DNA of 5,311 nucleotides from Methanosarcinaceae archaeon UBA470 (GCA_002508425.1 DAKU01000067.1:1668-6978); one strand, 5' to 3'; numbered from the stretch's first letter, positions 1-5,311 are shown. Notes: a model not told the origin generated them from the sequence alone. Made by a program: numbers and translations.

Positions 1-1364
1 TCCACGTTAAGGATTTTACCACGGAAAGGCAAGATAGCCTGAAAACGCCTGTTACGTCCCTGTTTGGCAGAGCCGCCTGCAGAGTCACCCTCCACAAGGT
101 ATAACTCACATTGTGATGGGTCTTTTTCAGAACAGTCTGCAAGTTTACCTGGAAGGGTGCTTATATCAAGAGCATTCTTACGTCGGGTAAGTTCCCTCGC
201 CTTTTTAGCTGCTTCCCTTGCACGCTGGGCATCCAGTGCTTTCTGGAGGATCACATTTGCAATCTTTGGATTCTCCTCCATGAATTCGGCAAGCCCTTCA
301 GAGACCATGGATTCAACAATACCTTTAACATCACTGTTTCCAAGCTTGGTCTTGGTCTGGCCTTCAAACTGAGGATCGGTAAGTTTCACATTGATAATCG
401 CGGTTAAACCTTCCCTTATGTCCTCACCAGAGAGCTTATCTTCACCTTTGGCAAGATTGTTCTTCTTGATGTAATCATTGGCAACTCTGGTAAGTGCTGC
501 CTTAAATCCCACAAGATGCGTGCCACCTTCATGCGTGTTTATGTTATTGGCAAAGGAATACACTGACTCATTATAGCTGTCAGTGTACTGCATGGAGATC
601 TCTACTATAGTTCCTTCTTTCTCCCTTTCGAAGTATATTACATCCTTATGGAGCACATTGCGTTTCTGGTTGAGGTGTTCGACAAAGGAAATAATACCGC
701 CTTCGTACTGGAACACATCTTTTTCTTCTTCATGCGCTCGTTTGTCAGCTATAGTGATCTTAACTCCTTTGTTGAGAAATGCAAGTTCCCTCAAACGGCT
801 TACAAGGGTCTCATAACTGAAAACAATGGTCTCCAATATCGATGCATCTGGCTTGAAAGTTACTGTTGTACCGGTACCTTCTGTTTCACCCACTACCTGA
901 GCATCAGCAGTAGGAATTCCCCTCTCATAACGCTGGTAATACAGATTACCATTACGTTTTACATAGACATCTGTCCATTCTGATAAGGCGTTTACTACAG
1001 AAACACCAACGCCATGCAGTCCACCGGAAACCTTGTATGAACTTTTATCGAACTTACCACCGGCATGCAGTATGGTCATCACCACTTCAAGAGCAGACTT
1101 GTTATACTTTGGATGATTGTCCACAGGGATGCCCCTACCATTGTCCTGTACTGTTACAGAACCGTCCGTATTGATAGTAACATCTATCTGAGAACAGAAA
1201 CCTGCCAGTGCTTCATCGATACTGTTATCCACTACTTCATATACCAGGTGATGCAAACCTCTGCTGTCAATACTACCTATATACATGCTAGGACGTTTGC
1301 GCACTGCTTCCAAGCCCTCAAGTACCTGGATATGCGTGGCATCGTAAACATCTTTCTCGCCCAT
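1..1364 (-). CDS. gyrB: DNA gyrase subunit B, N-terminal 454 codons (3' end outside window)
   Basis: GyrB is the ATPase subunit of type IIA topoisomerase. With GyrA it introduces negative supercoils into DNA using ATP. Reading the minus strand from ATG at 1364-1362 gives an uninterrupted frame to the window edge. Visible landmarks: the GHKL ATP-binding fold with E43 (catalytic base position), N47 (Mg2+), the DNGRGIP motif at 74-80 and GGLHGVG at 114-120; a transducer domain with the QTK loop at 336-338, whose K338 matches the ATP-sensing lysine; and the start of the TOPRIM domain, with EGDSAGG at 425-431 holding the metal-binding glutamate E425. Full-length GyrB of this type is about 630-650 residues, so roughly the last 180 are missing, including the TOPRIM DxD motif. 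The start is supported by numbering that matches E. coli GyrB within one residue and by a GGAG eight bases upstream. Archaeal gyrase is generally regarded as acquired from bacteria. gyrA often follows gyrB in methanogens and could lie beyond the left edge, but this is not seen. Confidence 0.97.
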   Translation of the reverse strand, partial: MGEKDVYDATHIQVLEGLEAVRKRPSMYIGSIDSRGLHHLVYEVVDNSIDEALAGFCSQIDVTINTDGSVTVQDNGRGIPVDNHPKYNKSALEVVMTILHAGGKFDKSSYKVSGGLHGVGVSVVNALSEWTDVYVKRNGNLYYQRYERGIPTADAQVVGETEGTGTTVTFKPDASILETIVFSYETLVSRLRELAFLNKGVKITIADKRAHEEEKDVFQYEGGIISFVEHLNQKRNVLHKDVIYFEREKEGTIVEISMQYTDSYNESVYSFANNINTHEGGTHLVGFKAALTRVANDYIKKNNLAKGEDKLSGEDIREGLTAIINVKLTDPQFEGQTKTKLGNSDVKGIVESMVSEGLAEFMEENPKIANVILQKALDAQRAREAAKKARELTRRKNALDISTLPGKLADCSEKDPSQCELYLVEGDSAGGSAKQGRNRRFQAILPFRGKILNV

Positions 1365-1370
1365 ATATTA

Positions 1371-1376
1371 ATCTCC
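1371..1376 (-). promoter_or_regulatory. Shine-Dalgarno site of gyrB
   Basis: The minus strand reads GGAGAT, with GGAG ending 8 nt before the ATG at 1364. It fits the anti-Shine-Dalgarno end of archaeal 16S rRNA and supports the chosen gyrB start. It also implies a leadered mRNA, consistent with the long gap upstream. Confidence 0.8.
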
Positions 1377-1433
1377 GTGAATCTAATGATAAACAATGAA
1401 TTCTGTTGAAAACCTTATGGTCTTAGAGTATTC

Positions 1434-1479
1434 AAAAATGAAAGTAGAATTGATGTTGTATATCTACTGATTCATTTTT
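1434..1479 (-). other. Long hairpin in the gyrB leader/promoter region
   Basis: A perfect 9-base inverted repeat (AAAAATGAA at 1434-1442, TTCATTTTT at 1471-1479) encloses a perfect 6-base one (AGTAGA at 1443-1448, TCTACT at 1463-1468). Only a two-base bulge (1469-1470) separates the two on one side. The result is a 15-bp stem with a 14-nt loop, about 70-115 nt upstream of the gyrB ATG. On the gyrB strand the 3' arm ends in five T. It could be a leader hairpin or attenuator, a weak terminator for read-through from the surface-protein gene, or a protein-binding palindrome. The stem is AU-rich, so its RNA stability is modest. Confidence 0.5.
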
Positions 1480-1506
1480 ATTTAAATTAATGCTTCACTG
1501 AGTATA

Positions 1507-1562
1507 GCATTCATTATTCATAAAGGTTTATATACTTAGATAGATAGAATGATTGAATATGC
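1507..1562 (-). promoter_or_regulatory. Candidate gyrB promoter: TATA box inside an imperfect inverted repeat
   Basis: The clearest TATA-box-like sequence upstream of gyrB is TATATAAA on the minus strand (1534-1527). Archaeal start sites lie about 25 nt downstream of the TATA box, which predicts a start near 1505 and a leader of about 140 nt. The box is flanked by GCATTCATTATTCAT (1507-1521) and GAATGATTGAATATGC (1547-1562), which form an imperfect inverted repeat that could bind a regulator. The same bases read TTTATATA on the plus strand, preceded by AAAGG, so direction is ambiguous. Weaker alternatives closer to gyrB are AT-rich boxes near 1475-1487 and 1457-1467. Confidence 0.35.
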
Positions 1563-1655
1563 GATAACAGATTCTATTTTTTGTTATATTCCATTATTCC
1601 GCAATAATAAACAAGAGATATTATTTTTGTAAGAAATTAATGAGATATATAATTT

Positions 1656-1718
1656 AAAAAAAAACGAAGGCAAATATGTCCATTCAAATGGCCTGCAGTT
1701 GCACCGAGGCCATTTGGA
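1656..1718 (-). terminator. Stem-loop plus oligo-T terminator of the surface-protein gene
   Basis: An inverted repeat pairs 1683-1694 with 1707-1718. Its core is CAAATGGCC (1685-1693) against GGCCATTTG (1708-1716), giving 12 pairs with one G·U around a 12-nt loop. On the minus strand it starts about 38 nt after the stop codon at 1756. It is followed by a run of nine T (1664-1656) 18 nt further on. Oligo-T runs are the main intrinsic termination signal in archaea. The stem may add stability to the 3' end or serve as an RNA-processing site. Together they separate this transcript from gyrB. Confidence 0.65.
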
Positions 1719-1755
1719 AAACATTATATACAGCTTTCGCAAACTAGAAAGCACC

Positions 1756-4083
1756 TCATTTTTTCAGCCATTTGACATATTCATTTCCGACTCCAACTAT
1801 ACCTGCAAATAAGACGGCAAAAACGATTGTCCAAATTATGAATTCAGTTGTTTTGTTCTTTTGTGCAATATCTTCTGTATTTATACTATTTTCCTCAGTA
1901 TCCTCGTTTATAAAAGAGGCAAGAGTCTTATCAGCTGTAATAACGAACGGAGAAAATCCTGGAGTTTGAGCTTCAAATATCGCATAATTCGTTGTGTTGT
2001 TTTCCAAAACAGTAGGCAGCACTTGCCATGCAGTTCCATTATATCTCTGCAGTTTTATGTTATTAGTGCTCATTCCCATCTTTTCTATCCACGAATTATT
2101 TACCTTGAACTTTATGCAGGAATCCTTTATGTTATCAGATGTGGCAAAACCATTCTTACCTACCCAAATGTTGACATATTTGTACACACTTCCTTCAGGA
2201 GTGCTGTTTACAAGTTTGGATATGTTGTTCAGGATCTCAACAGTTGAAGTGATTTCACCAGAGTTCTTGAGGGAATAAAATCTAACGGACTGGATATCAT
2301 TACCTGCCCTTGTGAACTCATAGGTAACATTGGTATTCATTCTAATGTATTCATTGTCGACATCTTTCAGTGCTACATTTTCAAAGTCCTCAACACTACC
2401 GGCACCACCGCTTCCTCCTCCACCACTACTACTCTTTTCACTACTGCTTCCCCCACTGCTCCCTCCTCCAGTACTAACGGAAGAAGATGTTGTAAGGCTA
2501 ATATTTACTGCTTCACCTTTCAATCCATTTTCATTGTAAGGGATCAGAGTATAATTATGAGTTGTAGAGCTATTCAGATCAAGATGGATGTATGTTGATT
2601 CAGTTACATTATGAAGGAATGTACCATTATGGCTTATCTGTACCATTGCAGTATCTTCAGAAGCATCCCACTCTAACGCGATCGAAGTGGACTTAATACT
2701 TTTTCCAACGACATTTGAAATTTCAGGTAGCTTTAGTGTAGTAGCTGAATCACTTACCTGTGTAGTATTAATGTTTTCTGAGGTGTCTACTGTTTCTGTA
2801 CTTATGGTATGCTCTATTCCATCACTAAGTCCTGTTGCGTTATAATAGTTGTTGGAAGTGGTTGTGACGAATATGCCATCTATATATACCCTTGCATAAC
2901 TGAAATCGCTATCCATTGGGTTTGTCCAGGTCCAATAGATCCAACTTGGACCTACACCGGTTTCTTGGATATTCATTACAGGTCCCGGAGGTGTTCTGTC
3001 TATGAGTTTAGTTGTTGCTTGACTGCTTATTGTTGCATGATTAATATTTCCTGCTGTATCCACAGTTTTGATACCTATTGTATACAAAGTATTTTCAGCA
3101 AGTCCAGTTGCATTATAATAATTATTGGATGTGTTTGCAATAAATGCTCCATCTATAAAGATCATCACATGACTGAAATCGGCATCCATTGGATTTGTCC
3201 ATTCCCATGTAATCCAACCTGTTCCAATAGCAGTTTCTTTCAAGTTAGTAACAGAAGCAGGGAGAGATTGTCTGGTAGCATCAAAAACTACTTCAGCTGC
3301 TTTAAGGGCTGTGACAGCCTGATTTACTTCTGCTTGTGTTGCCCCTGCATTATCAACAACTGCCTGTGCTGTTACAATTGCTGCTATAAAGGCATCTATT
3401 GCTGTTTGTGGATACTGGCCTACCCCAACTCCTGGCACTGCACTCGTCACTTTTGCGTTGGAAGTAGCAATAGCTATATTTAATGCATTTTTATCTATAA
3501 ATGTTATTTTTGCAGCATCGAAAGTTATTTCAGCTGCTTTTAGGTCAGTCAGGGCCTGATCAACTTGTGCCTGTGTAGCTCCAGTATTATCGACAACTGT
3601 CTGTGATGTTGTAATTGCTGCCCTGAATGTATCTGCTGCTGCTTGTGGATACTGACCGAGTTCAATTCCGGTAACAACACTTGCTATTTTTATATTTGCA
3701 GAATCAATAGCCATCGTCAGATCATTTTTGTTCACTGCAATGACAGTGATCCTTATAGTTTCAGAATCCTGTAAATTGTACACTGCAAGGAATGTAACAT
3801 AATAATCACCTGCACTACCAGCAGTTGGTGTCCAGCTGAACGTGTGTGTATTTGAATCAAATGTTGCTCCTTCTGGAACATTTACCGCTGAGTATGTTAT
3901 TATAGCGTTAATGTCATCATCTGTTGCAGAGAGAGGAATAATTAGTAGTTCATTTTCCCCTACAAATTGATGATCATCCATTGGTGCAAAATGTGGAATT
4001 GCTGAACTAATACCAGTTGTCACTAAAAAGGAAGATAGTAATATAATAAATACACAGATTAATCTAGTTAAATTTATTCTCAT
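1756..4083 (-). CDS. Secreted, membrane-anchored modular surface protein with FIVAR-like, FN3-like and PGF-pre-PGF-like domains
   Basis: This is a complete 775-residue reading frame. Residues 1-28 form a signal peptide (basic start, hydrophobic core, likely cleavage after ISSA). Residues about 29-117 resemble a putative Ig domain (TDDD, then FSWTPTAGSAGDY). Two FIVAR-like helical repeats follow at about 120-193 and 197-271, each with a GQYPQ motif and VVDN-GATQA. Two close FN3-like repeats lie at about 276-359 and 366-449, sharing WTNPMD and SNNYYNATGL; a more divergent FN3-like unit is at about 453-533. Then come a Gly/Ser linker (about 535-563), a PGF-pre-PGF-like domain (about 570-718, ending TPGFSPFVIT), an acidic linker, one membrane helix (about 748-770) and a basic KWLKK tail. 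More than ten N-X-S/T sequons suggest N-glycosylation. The inferred role is adhesion or cell-envelope structure, with the body outside the cell. No catalytic motif was seen and the exact ligand is unknown. No PGF-CTERM sorting motif directly precedes the helix. Confidence 0.93.
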   Translation of the reverse strand: MRINLTRLICVFIILLSSFLVTTGISSAIPHFAPMDDHQFVGENELLIIPLSATDDDINAIITYSAVNVPEGATFDSNTHTFSWTPTAGSAGDYYVTFLAVYNLQDSETIRITVIAVNKNDLTMAIDSANIKIASVVTGIELGQYPQAAADTFRAAITTSQTVVDNTGATQAQVDQALTDLKAAEITFDAAKITFIDKNALNIAIATSNAKVTSAVPGVGVGQYPQTAIDAFIAAIVTAQAVVDNAGATQAEVNQAVTALKAAEVVFDATRQSLPASVTNLKETAIGTGWITWEWTNPMDADFSHVMIFIDGAFIANTSNNYYNATGLAENTLYTIGIKTVDTAGNINHATISSQATTKLIDRTPPGPVMNIQETGVGPSWIYWTWTNPMDSDFSYARVYIDGIFVTTTSNNYYNATGLSDGIEHTISTETVDTSENINTTQVSDSATTLKLPEISNVVGKSIKSTSIALEWDASEDTAMVQISHNGTFLHNVTESTYIHLDLNSSTTHNYTLIPYNENGLKGEAVNISLTTSSSVSTGGGSSGGSSSEKSSSGGGGSGGAGSVEDFENVALKDVDNEYIRMNTNVTYEFTRAGNDIQSVRFYSLKNSGEITSTVEILNNISKLVNSTPEGSVYKYVNIWVGKNGFATSDNIKDSCIKFKVNNSWIEKMGMSTNNIKLQRYNGTAWQVLPTVLENNTTNYAIFEAQTPGFSPFVITADKTLASFINEDTEENSINTEDIAQKNKTTEFIIWTIVFAVLFAGIVGVGNEYVKWLKK
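2737..3258 (-). repeat. Two tandem FN3-like coding repeats of about 84 residues
   Basis: Residues about 276-359 (3007-3258) and 366-449 (2737-2988) are near copies. Both contain a W-I-W-WTNPMD strand region, DFS, an IDG-F turn, SNNYYNATGL, and an ETVDT or KTVDT segment before the end. A six-residue linker with RTPPGP joins them, as is common between fibronectin-III units. Each carries an NAT sequon in the same place. The strong similarity suggests a fairly recent internal duplication, a point where unit number may vary between strains. Confidence 0.85.
3271..3726 (-). repeat. Two tandem FIVAR-like coding repeats
   Basis: Codons for residues about 120-193 (3505-3726) and 197-271 (3271-3495) encode two homologous helical units of about 75 residues. 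They share the order: AI-SN/SA start, V-G-xLGQYPQ or VGVGQYPQ, a helix ending VVDN, GATQA, and LKAAE-FDA. FIVAR modules are best known as stalk repeats of Gram-positive surface proteins. Here they probably form a helical spacer between the Ig-like head and the FN3-like units. The duplication looks old: the copies are similar in protein but diverged in DNA. Confidence 0.8.
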
Positions 4084-4095
4084 TTTAAAACCAAC

Positions 4096-4100
4096 ATCAC
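4096..4100 (-). promoter_or_regulatory. Weak Shine-Dalgarno candidate of the surface-protein gene
   Basis: The minus strand reads GTGAT here, 12 nt before the ATG at 4083. It can pair with the AUCAC part of the archaeal 16S 3' end. No purine-rich GGAGG is present closer to the start, so initiation may be modest. The signal peptide begins directly at this ATG, which supports the start better than the ribosome site does. Confidence 0.4.
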
Positions 4101-4163
4101 AAATTAAAAAGAATTTTTTATAGCTTCCGAATATTCATATCTGAAAAATATAACTCAAATTAG

Positions 4164-4175
4164 TTTTATATATAT
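4164..4175 (-). promoter_or_regulatory. TATA box of the surface-protein gene
   Basis: The minus strand reads ATATATATAAAA, a strong match to the archaeal TATA box. It lies about 80-90 nt upstream of the ATG. The expected start site is near 4140-4145, giving a leader of about 60 nt. A second candidate, GAAAGTATATATTG on the minus strand (about 4248-4261), has a purine-rich BRE-like stretch and could serve as a distal promoter. Both assignments are by pattern only. Confidence 0.5.
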
Positions 4176-4345
4176 CAGAAAAGAATAATTCCCGAATTTA
4201 ACCCCTATTTTCTCCTTAAAGTTTTCGTTTCATTTCATTTTCTTAAATCAATATATACTTTCCTCCAAAAAGTATTATAAACATGTTTCAGCTTTAAGTC
4301 CACGAATCACATGCAAATATACTCCATGTTATTCTATATCATCCA

Positions 4346-4369
4346 TTTTTAGCACGGTTTTGCTAAAGG
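4346..4369. other. Perfect 7-bp inverted repeat, function unknown
   Basis: TTTAGCA (4348-4354) and TGCTAAA (4361-4367) are exact inverted repeats around a 6-nt loop, with two more G·T wobble pairs possible on the outside. No T-run follows the stem on the plus strand and none follows on the minus strand, so a terminator is unlikely. It lies upstream of the surface-protein promoter candidates and could be an operator, but nothing further supports that. Confidence 0.35.
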
Positions 4370-4442
4370 GTCAGAGAAAAGCTTTATCTGAAATACTATT
4401 GAGATTAGTTTAGTTATGAAAAGAACCACTAATATAACATAA

Positions 4443-4806
4443 TACATAAATTGTGTACAATACACTGGTACTCAGAACATCCTTATACTATTGGTTATTT
4501 CAGCAAGGTCATCAAAACAGTTGTACTTCCAGAGTGCTATAAGTGCTACTAGTGAAAACATGGGTTACACTAACGAAGAGAAAAAAATAGTTGCCCTTTG
4601 CGGGCGAGTTAAGGACTGACCCAATATCGGGAGTTAAGTACAGGATTATAATTACTACACCCAGAGAGAAATTCGCAGTAAAATCAATGGTGAATGGAGA
4701 ACAATTCATCTTGCGAGGTATAAAACATCGGAAGGGGTTTTCTCATGCCCTGTGGCCTATGCAAAGGCTTGCCTTTAGCAAGCCGACCTGGCAAGGGATG
4801 CTATAG
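4443..4806 (+). pseudogene. Possible decayed reading frame, not recognised
   Basis: One plus frame is open from 4443 to a TGA at 4617-4619. It includes an ATG at 4560 starting MGYTNEEKKIVALCGRVKD. A second frame is open from TTG at 4591 to a TAG at 4804-4806 and encodes ISGVKYRIIITTPREKFAVK within its middle. The two overlap with a frame change near 4591-4619. The predicted peptides have coding-like composition, but there is no good start, no ribosome site and no family I recognise. The second frame ends inside the conserved structured repeat. It may be the remnant of a gene broken by a frameshift, or simply chance open frames in non-coding DNA. The region also has GAGTTAAG twice (4606-4613 and 4631-4638). 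Confidence 0.2.
4719..4725 (+). promoter_or_regulatory. TATA box ahead of structured repeat copy 1
   Basis: TATAAAA on the plus strand, preceded by GCGAGG, lies about 25 nt upstream of 4745-4750. That is where the similarity between the two structured repeats begins. The spacing fits an archaeal promoter driving a small RNA. Copy 2 has a comparable TATATTT at 5131-5137, though closer to its outer stem. Confidence 0.4.
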
Positions 4807-4880
4807 GTGTGTGAGTGGCTGAGGGAACAGTGTGATGTGATAAAATTACTAAAACTCAGATGGAGAAACCCAAATAAGTC
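4745..4880 (+). ncRNA. Putative structured small RNA, copy 1
   Basis: This is the first of two related elements; the class is not recognised. Predicted pairing: an outer stem GCCTAT/ATAGGT (4755-4760 with 4803-4808) encloses hairpin 1, GGCTTGC/GCAAGCC with a 5-nt loop (4766-4784), and hairpin 2, CCT/GGG around loop GGCAA (4787-4797). A long-range stem, GTGTGAGT/ACTCAGAT (4809-4816 with 4854-4861, one mismatch), follows directly. Copy 2 keeps all four stems, with pair-preserving changes. A reading frame crosses the element here, but copy 2 has stops in that frame, so a protein is unlikely. Strand is chosen from the upstream TATA box and from G·U pairs that would be mismatches on the other strand. 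The 3' end is approximate; no clear terminator was seen. Confidence 0.5.
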
Positions 4881-4947
4881 CTTGATTTATGTAGTTTTAG
4901 TATTTGCTATACCTTTAATTAACGTTGATCATTGTGTATTGGTGCCG

Positions 4948-5000
4948 GATAGCCAGCTATCAATATACCTCTCTGTTTGTAAGCTCATTTATAGCGGCTA
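4948..5000. other. Nested inverted repeats between the two structured elements
   Basis: TAGCCAGCTAT (4950-4960) pairs with ATAGCGGCTA (4991-5000) as a 10-bp stem with one bulged base and a 30-nt loop. The left arm also forms its own small palindrome, GATAGC-CA-GCTATC (4948-4961). The two foldings exclude each other because CTAT is used in both. It could be the 3' part of the copy-1 transcript, a processing site or a DNA-binding site. No equivalent was found near copy 2, whose downstream part is cut off by the window. Confidence 0.35.
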
Positions 5001-5130
5001 AACATATCCCCAATATTTAATGAACTGTAATAAATCAAGTACTATGAACAGTTACGCTTCTTATCTGAAATCTTTATGTTTTCAGCTGAGACTCAAATTT
5101 TACGACACTTTGATCTATTCAGGCTACTGA

Positions 5131-5137
5131 TATATTT
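5131..5137 (+). promoter_or_regulatory. TATA-like box ahead of structured repeat copy 2
   Basis: TATATTT preceded by CTGA on the plus strand. A start about 25 nt downstream would fall at about 5153-5158, at or just inside the outer stem of copy 2. The fit is poorer than for copy 1, and AT-rich DNA gives such matches by chance. Confidence 0.25.
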
Positions 5138-5141
5138 GATA

Positions 5142-5280
5142 ATGCTTAGTGTCCTATGCAAGGACTTGCCTACAGGCAAGGACGACCCGACAAGGGATGG
5201 ATAGGAGTCTGAGTGATGATGGGACAGTGTTATGAGTTTAAATTATTAAAACTAAGACGGAAAAGGTTCAAAAAAACCAA
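5142..5280 (+). ncRNA. Putative structured small RNA, copy 2
   Basis: This is the second related element, starting exactly 397 nt after copy 1. By hand alignment about 90 of some 120 columns from 5142-5258 are identical to 4745-4861. Predicted pairing: outer stem TCCTAT/ATAGGA (5152-5157 with 5201-5206); hairpin 1 CTTGCC/GGCAAG with loop TACA (5165-5180); hairpin 2 CCC/GGG around GACAA (5186-5196); and long-range stem GTCTGAGT/ACTAAGAC (5207-5214 with 5251-5258, one mismatch at a different place from copy 1). A small extra hairpin GGTT/AACC (5265-5278) lies at the 3' side. The frame open in copy 1 has stops here, which argues for an RNA or DNA element rather than a peptide. The 3' end is uncertain and may continue past 5311. 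Confidence 0.5.
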
Positions 5281-5311
5281 GAATTGATGGTAATTTTGGC
5301 TATGTAGAATT

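Noticed and set aside
64..1409. Several plus-strand open frames opposite gyrB
   Set aside because: They are antisense to an intact gyrB with all family motifs and have no protein features of their own.
2809..3483. A 224-codon plus-strand open frame opposite the surface-protein gene
   Set aside because: It lies wholly antisense to a well-supported gene with clear domains, is rich in Cys and Ile, and its length follows from the repeated FN3/FIVAR codons read backwards.
4450..4461. ATTGT-GT-ACAAT operator-like palindrome
   Set aside because: It is a short, isolated palindrome in AT-rich DNA with no promoter nearby, easily expected by chance.
4590..4606. GCCC-TTTG-CGGGC hairpin as a terminator
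   Set aside because: No T-run follows it on the plus strand; on the minus strand the T-run (4587-4581) is close, but no gene lies upstream on that strand inside the window to be terminated.
4807..5001. A 64-codon frame starting at GTG across structured copy 1
   Set aside because: The matching frame in copy 2 contains stops while the pairing pattern is kept, and there is no ribosome site, so a peptide is unlikely.
5205..5230. C/D-box guide RNA motifs (CTGA followed by GTGATGA) in copy 2
   Set aside because: The motifs are in the wrong order and touch each other, leaving no guide space, and copy 1 does not keep the GTGATGA.
1365..5311. CRISPR arrays, tRNA or rRNA genes, insertion sequences
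   Set aside because: I found no regular repeat-spacer pattern, no cloverleaf or T-loop motif, no rRNA-like stretch and no transposase or terminal inverted repeats; the two structured copies are too long and diverged to be CRISPR repeats.

Overview
The window looks like a euryarchaeal chromosome, most likely a methanogen of the Methanosarcinaceae type. Three things point there: a bacterial-type DNA gyrase B, which several euryarchaeal groups including the Methanosarcinales carry; a surface protein with a PGF-pre-PGF-like domain, typical of methanogen cell envelopes; and AT-rich gaps holding archaeal TATA boxes and an oligo-T terminator. The genus cannot be fixed from the sequence alone.

Layout, left to right: (1) 1-1364, minus strand: the N-terminal 454 codons of gyrB, running off the left edge. 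(2) 1365-1755: a non-coding gap holding the gyrB leader and candidate promoters, a long hairpin (1434-1479), and a stem-loop plus oligo-T terminator for the next gene. (3) 1756-4083, minus strand: a complete 775-residue secreted, membrane-anchored modular surface protein (signal peptide, Ig-like domain, two FIVAR-like repeats, three fibronectin-III-like repeats, Gly/Ser linker, PGF-pre-PGF-like domain, C-terminal membrane anchor). (4) 4084-5311: about 1.2 kb with no convincing gene. It begins with the surface-protein promoter and has a possible decayed ORF at about 4443-4806. It also holds two related copies, about 75% identical by hand alignment and exactly 397 nt apart, of a roughly 117-140 nt element (4745-4880 and 5142-5280). 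Both copies fold into the same pattern of stems with compensatory changes, and reading frames are not conserved between them. A separate inverted-repeat structure lies between them (4948-5000).

The two genes lie in tandem on the minus strand but appear to be separate transcription units, because a terminator and about 390 bp separate them. Nothing links them functionally: gyrB is housekeeping DNA topology, the other is cell surface. The most novel part is the pair of putative structured RNAs in the right-hand kilobase. They may be paralogous small RNAs or parts of a dispersed repeat family, and I cannot match them to a known RNA class from memory.
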